Shown: positions 22,198 to 29,292 of the stretch, piece after piece | How positions within the stretch are numbered: the stretch's first letter is position 1 | How the letters are laid out: each line of letters starts with the position of its first letter | DNA from: a virus | DNA length: 34,338 nucleotides | Reading direction: 5' to 3' (one strand) | IMG/VR virus record: IMGVR_UViG_3300027917_000108 | Span: 1-34,338 of that record | Position numbers and translations under genes: made by a program | Notes under the pieces: generated by a model | Seen by the model: the letters and a program-made list of their open reading frames with translations, nothing else | The model's database searches: none | Told to the model about the DNA's origin: nothing

Positions 22198-22577
22198 AAT
22201 GGGAACTCGAATGGGGAGAACATCGAAGAGCGTTGGAGGGACTCGCTTCCGAAGGGAAGAACGTTCCCGCTCTCGATCGAATCCCCTCGTTGTTCCCGGA
22301 CGTGGCGCACATCTGGCAAGCCTTTTGGGAATTGAATCGCTCCCGGGCGATCGGATTCGGGATCGGTCCCATCCCGTTTTCGGAGATCGCCGCTTACGTT
22401 CGACTGTTCGATGTGGAGAATGCCTCGCTCTTCGTTCGGGCGATCATGTCGCTCGACGCGATCTGGCTCGAGCACGAGGCGAAAAAGAGTAAAGCGAAGT
22501 CGAAATCATCCTCGCCACGGTCTGCGGTGCCGTCCGGGCGAAAGCCTAGAAGACGATATGGAAGTCGCAGAACTTGA
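22191..22577 (+). CDS. frameshift extension of the tail chaperone (gpGT-like)
   Basis: After slipping at 22185-22191, the ribosome reads RLKWELEWGEHRRALEG and continues 128 codons. The product contains LFPDVAHIWQAFWELNRSRA and IPFSEIAAYVRLF, the signature of the T part of such chaperones in phages with DUF4055-type heads. The C-terminus is basic (KKSKAKSKSSS). The only separate start in this frame is a TTG at 22233 with no ribosome site, so independent translation is unlikely. The fusion would be about 259 residues. It overlaps the tape-measure start by 20 bases. Confidence 0.85.
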   Translation, partial: RLKWELEWGEHRRALEGLASEGKNVPALDRIPSLFPDVAHIWQAFWELNRSRAIGFGIGPIPFSEIAAYVRLFDVENASLFVRAIMSLDAIWLEHEAKKSKAKSKSSSPRSAVPSGRKPRRRYGSRRT

Positions 22578-24783
22578 GATGAGGGTGCGGTCTCTCGAGG
22601 CGGAACGCGCGGCGAAGCGCGTCCGCGGAGAGATGGACAAGACGGCGCGGAAAGCCGACACGGCGACCGCGCGAATGTCGGCCGGATTCAAGAGGGTGGG
22701 AGCCGCGATCACTTCGATGCGCGGACTCCTCGTCGGATTCGGAGCCTTTATGGCTCTCCGGTCCGGAATTCGAACGATCGCCCAGTTCGAGCAAGCGATG
22801 GCGAACGCTCGAGCGGCGATGGGGGATCTTTCCGAAGAAGGCTTCAAACAGCTCCGGGCGGAAGCTCGGAAGCTCGGCTCCGAGACGGTCTTCTCCGCCC
22901 AACAAGCGGCCGAAGCGATCGAGTCTCTCGGCAAGGCCGGTTTCTCCACGAACGAGATCCTCGGATCCCTCCGCGGAACTCTCGATCTCGCGGCCGCGGG
23001 AACGCTGGAGATGGGTGAAGCGGCTTCGATCACCGCGAAGGTGATCGGAGGGATGGGGCTTCAAGCCGAAGACGCGGGACGAGTCGCGAACGTCCTCGCC
23101 AAAGCGGCGACGATGGCGGATCAGGACGTCCGGACGCTCGGGGACGCGATGAAGTTCGCCGGTCCTCAAGGCCGGTTACTCGGGGCGAGCCTCGAGGAAA
23201 CCGTCGCAGCGGTCTCCACGTTCGCCAAGGCCGGTATTGAAGCCGGGGAGGCGGGAACCTACTTCCGAAGCGCGATGGCGAGCCTAATGAAGCTCACGCC
23301 TCGAGCGACGAAGATCCTCGCGGAGCACGGGATCGCGGCGTCCGAAGTCAATCCGGAGATCCAGGGGATGTCGAAAGCCTTCGCTCGACTCGCGGAGGCT
23401 CAACTCACCGCTACGGAAATGGCTCAAATGTTCGAACGCCGGTCCGTCGGCGCGGTCGATATCCTTTCGAAGAACGTCGACTTCCTGAACAAGGTCGAGG
23501 ACGCGACGAAGAAGGCGACGACCGCGGCTCGGGACATGGCGGGAATCAAGCTCGATACGATCCTCGGGGAATGGGAGCTCCTAAAGTCGGCCGTCGTCGA
23601 GTTCACGTTGCAGACCGGCGACGAAGGAGCTTCGGGGGCTCTCCGCAAGTTGCTCACGACGATTCGGAAAATCGTCCAGTCCGCGAACGAGAATTGGGAG
23701 CTTTTGAAGAACGCGTTCGCCGCTTCCTTCCTTCAAATGCGTGCGCTCGGATGGGACTTCGTCGGCGCGTGGAATTATATCGTCGCGGACATAAAGAACG
23801 TCTTCCTCAAGGCTTTGATGAAAATGCTCGAGTGGCTTCGGGAATTCGTCCGCGAAGTCGGAGACGCGTTCCGTTCTCTCCCGAAGGGGATCGGGGAAGC
23901 TACGGGAAGGATGCTCATCGACGCTCAGATCGGGATCGAGAAGGCTCGAGCCGCGCTCGGGGGAGGGGTGGTCGATCCGAAAGCGGAAGCCGCGGGAGCG
24001 GGAGAGCAAGCGGCGATGTATCGGCAAGCCGCGGACGAGCTTCTCAATCCTCCTCCGCAGCCTCCTCCTGGGCCCAGCCCTGAGGAGACGAAGGAGAACC
24101 TCGACAACGTCCGCGCGGCGAACGAGGAGATCGTCGAGGATACGGACGCCACGACGGGCAAGGTTCGGTATTCGTGGAGGGGTGCGATGGACGACGTAAC
24201 GAACGGGTGGAAGCTCGCCGCGGAACGTTACGGAGACTTCCAGCAGCGCGTTCAGAGCATCGGGGAAGAGCTCTCCTATTCGATGGACGCGAATATCACG
24301 GACGGGCTCATGTCGATTATCGACGGAACGAAGAGCGTCGGGGAAGCCTTCCGGGATATGGCGAACCAGATAATCATGGACCTTATCCGAGTGATGATCC
24401 AACAGCTTATCGTTCGGACGGCTCTCTCCGCGTTCGGAGGAGGAGTCGGGATGGCCGCGGGAGCGGCGATGCACGACGGAGGGATCGTCGGACTCGGGAT
24501 GGGCGGGGAGTCTTATTCCGGAGCGAGGAAGTTCGCTCAAGGCGGACTCGCCGGGGACGAAGTTCCGGTGATCGCTCACCAGGGCGAGGTGATCTTCAAC
24601 GAGGATCAGATCGGAGCTCTCGGAGCGGCGATGGGTAAAGGCGGGAAGTCGAACGCGGTCGAGATCGTGAACGTTCAGGATCCTCGCATGGTCGACGAAC
24701 GGCTCGCGTCGAATCCCGACGCGATCCTCAACGTGATGAACGCGCACCGGAATCAGTTCCGGCGAGTTCTCGGGATAAACTAA
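22558..24783 (+). CDS. tape measure protein
   Basis: This 741-residue protein has an N-terminal coiled coil (LEMRVRSLEAERAAKRVRG), a first hydrophobic helix (LLVGFGAFMALRSGI), and the phage tail tape-measure core (FEQAMANARAAMGDL, SETVFSAQQAAEAIESLGKAG, TFAKAGIEAG). A middle hydrophobic/amphipathic part follows (about 385-460), then a proline-rich linker (PPPQPPPGPSPEE). The lambda-H-like end has FRDMANQIIMDLIRVMIQQL, GGIVGLGMGG, and VPVIAHQGEVIFNEDQ. At about 1.5 angstroms per residue the tail would be roughly 110 nm. ATG 22558 is inside the end of the chaperone extension. Its stop overlaps the next ATG (TAATG). Confidence 0.92.
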   Translation: MEVAELEMRVRSLEAERAAKRVRGEMDKTARKADTATARMSAGFKRVGAAITSMRGLLVGFGAFMALRSGIRTIAQFEQAMANARAAMGDLSEEGFKQLRAEARKLGSETVFSAQQAAEAIESLGKAGFSTNEILGSLRGTLDLAAAGTLEMGEAASITAKVIGGMGLQAEDAGRVANVLAKAATMADQDVRTLGDAMKFAGPQGRLLGASLEETVAAVSTFAKAGIEAGEAGTYFRSAMASLMKLTPRATKILAEHGIAASEVNPEIQGMSKAFARLAEAQLTATEMAQMFERRSVGAVDILSKNVDFLNKVEDATKKATTAARDMAGIKLDTILGEWELLKSAVVEFTLQTGDEGASGALRKLLTTIRKIVQSANENWELLKNAFAASFLQMRALGWDFVGAWNYIVADIKNVFLKALMKMLEWLREFVREVGDAFRSLPKGIGEATGRMLIDAQIGIEKARAALGGGVVDPKAEAAGAGEQAAMYRQAADELLNPPPQPPPGPSPEETKENLDNVRAANEEIVEDTDATTGKVRYSWRGAMDDVTNGWKLAAERYGDFQQRVQSIGEELSYSMDANITDGLMSIIDGTKSVGEAFRDMANQIIMDLIRVMIQQLIVRTALSAFGGGVGMAAGAAMHDGGIVGLGMGGESYSGARKFAQGGLAGDEVPVIAHQGEVIFNEDQIGALGAAMGKGGKSNAVEIVNVQDPRMVDERLASNPDAILNVMNAHRNQFRRVLGIN

Positions 24784-25367
24784 TGGCGTGGCCGGATTCA
24801 ACGAACCAGAGTCATGTATTCGTCGACGATCCTCCGGATTGGGCGAAGGACGTTCGCGTTTATATGAAGTTCCGGACGGACGTCGCGATGGCGTTCTCGG
24901 GAGCGGAGCAACGCGCTCGAAGGAGGAACGAGCCGCTTTACGAGCAGGCTTTCGAGACGGAGGAGCTCGCGCAACCTTTCACGGTTCTACGGAAGAGGAT
25001 CCTCGAAGAAGTCTCGGCTCCGATCGTCGTTCCTTTGTGGAGCCGGTGGCAGACCTTCGTTTCGTTGATCTCCGACGTCCTCACGCTCGATATCGACTTG
25101 ACGAAGTCTCCGTTCCGGGTGGGCTCTTACGCTTACTTCGTCGAATCGGGGAAGACGTCCGTCTTCCGGTCTATCACGGCGAAGTCGGGAACGACGATCA
25201 CGCTCACGACCGGCAACGCCGCTTATCCGGACATCTCGCCTCCGACTTACACGACGGCTTGCTCCGTGTATCCTTGCATCGTCGGGATTAGGGAAGAGAA
25301 CGTCGGAGAGTTCACTCCCGTTCGGCCGGACGTCTCTCGGCTCCTTTACCATGTGATCGAACTATGA
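24783..25367 (+). CDS. distal tail / tail-tip protein (first)
   Basis: This 194-residue protein sits directly after the tape measure, sharing one base (TAATG). It has an N-terminal domain with FRTDVAMAFSGAEQRARRRNEPLY and VSAPIVVPLWSRWQTFV. The latter 'VPLW' pattern is common to tail-tip proteins of this module type. A beta-rich C-terminal half follows (GSYAYFVESGKTSVFRSI). Position suggests the distal tail (Dit-like) ring. The identity of the exact family is not certain. Confidence 0.65.
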   Translation: MAWPDSTNQSHVFVDDPPDWAKDVRVYMKFRTDVAMAFSGAEQRARRRNEPLYEQAFETEELAQPFTVLRKRILEEVSAPIVVPLWSRWQTFVSLISDVLTLDIDLTKSPFRVGSYAYFVESGKTSVFRSITAKSGTTITLTTGNAAYPDISPPTYTTACSVYPCIVGIREENVGEFTPVRPDVSRLLYHVIEL

Positions 25368-26221
25368 CGCTCGAAGGCTTAGAAGTGCTCGATCTCGAGC
25401 CGGATTTCGCGAGTCTGCCGACGATTCGCGGGACTCGATATACGGATCGAGTGTTCCTCTCCGAAGCGAATCAAGTCATCTCGTATCGCGGGAAGCATCC
25501 GATTCACTCTCTTTACTTCCGGTGGAACATGAGGAATCGAGTCGATCTCCGCGCTCTCGAGGACTTCTTCTTCGATCGGAAAGGTAAGTGGGGAACGTTC
25601 TGGACGCCGTCCTGGCACGGAGAGCTTTATCAACGAGCGAGTCTCCTGAACACCGGGACGACGCTCTCGATCGAGCCGGTCGAATACGCGACGTTGTTCC
25701 TCGTCGATACCACGAACGTCTTCCGTCTCGGGAATTACATCTTCCTTTTACATCAGGACGGAACGCTCTGGACTCCTAAAGTGACCGGCGTAAGCGGGAC
25801 GGATCCGGAGATCCTCCAACTCGGAGAGGCGGCGACGAAAGACTGGAACGTCGGAGAGTGCATGATCGGATTCATGTATTGCGTCCGGTTCCTCGACGAC
25901 GAGCTTCAACTCGAGATGCAAGGACCGAACGCGGCGACGGTCTCTCTCGCCATGCAGGAAGTGACGAACGTCGACTCGGAAGCGGACAACGCCGGGGATC
26001 CTCCGATCGAAGGGATCGCTTTTTACGACGAGTTCGAGTCTTACGACGTCGCGCAGACGGAGAACCTAAACCGCGGCTGGGGATGGCTCGCGGCTTGGGA
26101 AACTGAAGTCCGTTACGACTTCGACAACATCTTCGTCGACGATCTTTCGACGTATTCCGGAACGGTAAACGGAACGACGGTCGTCGGGAACGGCGGAACC
26201 GGAACCTTCGTTGCGAGCTAA
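25364..26221 (+). CDS. tail-tip protein with extra C-terminal beta domain
   Basis: ATG 25364 overlaps the previous stop (ATGA). Residues 1-205 match a conserved tail-tip pattern: LEPDFASLPTIRG, then FFFDRKGKWGTFWTPSWHGEL (as FDRKGKWGTF plus WTPSWHGEL) and YCVRFLDDELQLEM. The last 70 residues (DEFESYDVAQTENLNRGWGW, DFDNIFVDD, then a glycine/threonine tail) are not part of the usual protein. They look like a fragment or a whole small beta domain of lectin/LamG type. The stop is followed two bases later by gene 26224, which is also atypical here. Confidence 0.7.
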   Translation: MTLEGLEVLDLEPDFASLPTIRGTRYTDRVFLSEANQVISYRGKHPIHSLYFRWNMRNRVDLRALEDFFFDRKGKWGTFWTPSWHGELYQRASLLNTGTTLSIEPVEYATLFLVDTTNVFRLGNYIFLLHQDGTLWTPKVTGVSGTDPEILQLGEAATKDWNVGECMIGFMYCVRFLDDELQLEMQGPNAATVSLAMQEVTNVDSEADNAGDPPIEGIAFYDEFESYDVAQTENLNRGWGWLAAWETEVRYDFDNIFVDDLSTYSGTVNGTTVVGNGGTGTFVAS

Positions 26222-26223
26222 TT

Positions 26224-27030
26224 ATGAGCGGACCTTGGAGCAATCTAGTGGAGATCGACGAGGAGACCTTCGCCGGTCCTTCGGTCGAGCAATTCGCGAA
26301 GGGATGCGGGAGTTTTCACCGGCTCCTTAACCTTAACGAAGTCGGAAGCTGGAACACCCTTTGGATCGTCTTCCTCGTCTCCTTCGAAATCCCTTATCCG
26401 GGATGGGGAAATAAGGGAGCCGGAGTCGAGAGCACTTGGCCGAAAGGCCCGTGTCTATTCTTCGGGATCGGATCGAGTGCCGCTGGGCTTCCCTACGTCG
26501 ACAGGACCGGAGAGTTCGAAGCGGATTGCGGCAATCAATGGATGGCCGGTTTTACTCAGCTCTCCGCAACACATGAACTCGCGCTCGATTCGGGCGGGGT
26601 AAACTACGGATTCCGGACCGCGACCTGGGGAGGGGCTCGTAAGAACGGGGTGAACTATACCCTTTCCGGTGGGCAATACACGGTCCACATGACGCAAGCC
26701 GCTCCTTCCGTTCGCCGTCCGGTCTCCCTTACGATTACTCGAGACGCGGCCGCGTGGAAGCTAGGCGTGAGCGTTCCCTCGGTTTGGTCGACGATGGCGG
26801 ACGTTACGAAGCAGGACTGTAAGGACTGGCTTCTCGGCTACTCGAACACGACGCTTTTCAACGCTGGGCGTCCGTCCGGGAATTCTTATCCCGGGAGCGG
26901 AGGAGCGACGACGAACATGGAGCCCGGGACTTACGGCGAACTCGATACGATCTTTTGCATGACGGGGAAGTTCCCGCTCCTCTATAAATTGCACGGGGTT
27001 TGGGGAAGGGTGTTCCCGACTATCGTCTGA
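26224..27030 (+). CDS. accessory tail protein of unknown fold (268 aa)
   Basis: The gene begins two bases after the previous stop and ends three bases before the next start. The product is beta-rich, with many aromatic, glycine and asparagine residues (WNTLWIVFLVSFEIPYPGWG, GVNYGFRTATWGGARKNGVNY) and four or five cysteines. There is no signal peptide. It shares general layout with the next protein, including an L-D-x-I-F element near the C-terminus (GELDTIFCMTGKF), suggesting a distant paralogue. Place in the tail-tip block suggests a host-contact or carbohydrate-binding virion protein. Confidence 0.6.
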   Translation: MSGPWSNLVEIDEETFAGPSVEQFAKGCGSFHRLLNLNEVGSWNTLWIVFLVSFEIPYPGWGNKGAGVESTWPKGPCLFFGIGSSAAGLPYVDRTGEFEADCGNQWMAGFTQLSATHELALDSGGVNYGFRTATWGGARKNGVNYTLSGGQYTVHMTQAAPSVRRPVSLTITRDAAAWKLGVSVPSVWSTMADVTKQDCKDWLLGYSNTTLFNAGRPSGNSYPGSGGATTNMEPGTYGELDTIFCMTGKFPLLYKLHGVWGRVFPTIV

Positions 27031-27033
27031 ATT

Positions 27034-27819
27034 ATGGCCGTCTCATTCTCAACGAAAACGGTTCCGGCTCCGGACAACTCGCTCCCGATGATCGACGTCG
27101 GATCCGGGGAATACGTCGGATGGAAACTCGACGCCGGTCCTATGCTCGCGACGGCTCCGAAAGGCTTCCGAGACATCGCGCTCGGAATGTGGGTGAGTCT
27201 CGCGGGGGGACCGTCGACCGGGAATTACACGATGCTGTCGACCGATTATCTCGCGATCTGGTTCGCGGCGGGGACGGACTATTCTCCGGCGAGCTCGTCC
27301 TTCTTCGGAGTTGGAATCCAGATGATCGGAACTTGGACGGGATACGATCCCGGGGGCGGAAACATTCGATTCAATTGTTCGGGACGTTCCGCCTATCGGA
27401 AGAACGGGAGCGACACGCTCGGAGGCTTTTCTTCGCCGAACTATGTCGCGCGAGACGAGACCGGATCAATTTACCCGAATCTCAACGCTTTCGTTCTCTC
27501 GGAGTATGTCCAGGACCACCTTTTTCTTCAAAATTGGCCGTGCTACGGAGTCGAAGCCTATACTCCGAAGAAGGTTCGGGACATGCACAATTTCGGAGGA
27601 CAATGGACTCCTCGAGACTTTGTGAACGAATACTTCAATCTCGAACTCGGGATCGGAGCGAGAGCCTCGAATCCTAGCACCGCCAACATTTACCCGGACG
27701 ATCAGGACTACAAATATCTTGACTCGATCTTTATCGAAAACTCGATGACTTCGGGAGCGAAGTTCCGATTCGCGCACCCGATCGTTTCTCGATCGCGTCG
27801 GCCGAGCCTAGCGGCATGA
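27034..27819 (+). CDS. accessory tail protein, possible LamG/lectin-like (261 aa)
   Basis: The gene starts three bases after the previous stop. The early part (VGSGEYVGWKLDAG, FRDIALGMWVSLAGG, YTMLSTDYLAIWF) alternates strands as in concanavalin/LamG-like sandwiches. The later part has YLDSIFIENSMTSGAKF, recalling the L-D-x-I-F element of gene 26224. It ends in a basic tail, and the stop overlaps the next start (ATGA). A family was not recognised. Together with 26224 it interrupts the usual neighbourhood of the tail-tip genes at 25364 and 27816. Confidence 0.6.
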   Translation: MAVSFSTKTVPAPDNSLPMIDVGSGEYVGWKLDAGPMLATAPKGFRDIALGMWVSLAGGPSTGNYTMLSTDYLAIWFAAGTDYSPASSSFFGVGIQMIGTWTGYDPGGGNIRFNCSGRSAYRKNGSDTLGGFSSPNYVARDETGSIYPNLNAFVLSEYVQDHLFLQNWPCYGVEAYTPKKVRDMHNFGGQWTPRDFVNEYFNLELGIGARASNPSTANIYPDDQDYKYLDSIFIENSMTSGAKFRFAHPIVSRSRRPSLAA

Positions 27820-28739
27820 AGACTCATCCTGTAAACCTAAGAACCGGCGAACGGTCCGAAACGACTCGGCCGGTTTACGCTTACATCATCGAACACGGGA
27901 CGGAGCTCTTCCACCTAACGAACCTCGACGAAGACGTCGTGATCTCCGGGCTCCCGGCGACGCACGGCTCGAATCCGGAGACGTTCGTTCCGGCGTCCGT
28001 CGGGCATTCGGCCGTCGCTCAAAGAAGCGAGATAAACGCTCCGAACATAACGCTCACGATCTCGCTTCAAGACAACGCCTTCTCGGAGGAGCTTCGGGCG
28101 ATGATCCTCACGGCCGTTCCGAAGAAGACGACGGTCATTATCGCTCGACTGAATCCGAGCTCTCTCTCCGGCTTAACCTGGGCGAGCGACGCTTACGTCG
28201 TATTCAAGGGAATCGCCGTGAGCCTCTCCTTCCAACGCGCGACGATCTCGATCTCGCTCGTCTCGATCATCATGCAGAACGAGGGGAAGGTTCCCCGCTA
28301 CTTCTGGCAAAAAACGTGTCAGCACATGCTTTACGGGGACGCCTGCGGGGTGAATCCGGAGGCGGCGAACAACAAGCTCTCGACGACGATCGCCGCGGTC
28401 TCGGCTCGAGCGCGGTTCGTCGACGTAGCGGACACGACGATCAACGGGAATACGATCGTCAACACGACCTTCCAGGGAGGGAAGGTAAAGATCGGGACCG
28501 AAGAGATCTCGATCGTATCCTCGACCATCCTCGGAGGAGGCGGAGGCACGAGGTTATACCTCGCGTGGTGGTCGACGGCTCTCGTCGCGTCCGCCTCGAT
28601 CTCCGTTTACCGGGGATGCCTCCGGACGGTCGACGCCTGCGAGAATACTTTCTCGAACCTTTCCGCTTTCGGGGGCTTTCCCTACATTCCGGACGTAAAT
28701 CCCACGACTCATGGAATCCGCACTGGCAAAAACAACTAA
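27816..28739 (+). CDS. tail-tip protein, BR0599/DUF2163-like
   Basis: The 307-residue protein has an N-terminal beta domain (PVYAYIIEHGTELFHLTN, EINAPNITLTISL). The C-terminal domain is typical of phage BR0599 proteins: FWQKTCQHMLYGDACGVN at about 168-185, then YRGCLRTVDACENTF and the end FGGFPYIPDVNP. The cysteines in C-Q-H-M-L-Y-G-D-A-C and C-L-R-T-V-D-A-C could form a bound metal site or disulfides in the tail tip. It precedes the NlpC-like peptidase gene, as in other siphophages and gene-transfer agents. The stop lies 29 bases into the next gene. Confidence 0.85.
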   Translation: MKTHPVNLRTGERSETTRPVYAYIIEHGTELFHLTNLDEDVVISGLPATHGSNPETFVPASVGHSAVAQRSEINAPNITLTISLQDNAFSEELRAMILTAVPKKTTVIIARLNPSSLSGLTWASDAYVVFKGIAVSLSFQRATISISLVSIIMQNEGKVPRYFWQKTCQHMLYGDACGVNPEAANNKLSTTIAAVSARARFVDVADTTINGNTIVNTTFQGGKVKIGTEEISIVSSTILGGGGGTRLYLAWWSTALVASASISVYRGCLRTVDACENTFSNLSAFGGFPYIPDVNPTTHGIRTGKNN

Positions 28740-29292
28740 AGAGGCTCCAGAAGCCTCGCTCCCCGCTCCCGTTCGCTCGGAGAGCGGCTTTTCCGTCTCG
28801 GGGGAGGACTTATCCCTCTGGACGCCGTCGGCTCGTCAGAAGGCGATTCTGGAGCTCCGATCCTGGGAAGGAGTCCGTCACGTCAACCGGATCGCCGTCC
28901 CTGGAGTCGGGATCGACTGCATTCATCTGGTCTTCCGAGCGTATATCGCCGCGGGAATCCTCCCGGTCCGATCGCTCGGGAGATACGACGTCAACGCCGG
29001 TCTTTTCACTCGGAGCGACATGATGGAGCGCGTTCTTCTCGGATCGCTTCACTCGAAGAGCCTCAACCCGGAAGCTCCGGAGTTCGGGGATATCGTCGTT
29101 TTTCAGACCGGCGACCGATCCGCGCATTGCGGCTTTTACGAGGACGTGCACGTGTGGCACTCTCTCTCCCGGCAATGCGTTATCCGGAGCCCGTGGCGGA
29201 CGTGGAGACGTCGAGCGGAGAAGATCGTTCGAGTCTATCGTCCGGGATTCCGAGTCGAGCCTGAAACGAGCGTGAGGCTTTATGGGAGCTAA
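28711..29292 (+). CDS. NlpC/P60-like tail peptidase
   Basis: This 193-residue protein begins with a 27-residue disordered leader (part of an overlap with the previous gene). The peptidase core follows: GIDCIHLVFRAY with nucleophile C70, FGDIVVFQTGD, and SAHCGFYED with H139, then VWHSLSRQ with H150 as a possible third polar residue. The fold cleaves peptidoglycan stems. At this position in siphophages it is a tail-tip enzyme that opens the cell wall during entry. I see no separate lysis-type endolysin in the window. The start at 28711 could be later, but no other ATG precedes the core. Confidence 0.85.
   Translation: MESALAKTTKEAPEASLPAPVRSESGFSVSGEDLSLWTPSARQKAILELRSWEGVRHVNRIAVPGVGIDCIHLVFRAYIAAGILPVRSLGRYDVNAGLFTRSDMMERVLLGSLHSKSLNPEAPEFGDIVVFQTGDRSAHCGFYEDVHVWHSLSRQCVIRSPWRTWRRRAEKIVRVYRPGFRVEPETSVRLYGS

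Noticed and set aside
22233-22577. Independent gene for the tail-chaperone extension
   Set aside because: The only start is TTG without a ribosome site, while the open frame extends upstream to an in-phase slippery heptamer. It is read as a frameshift product.
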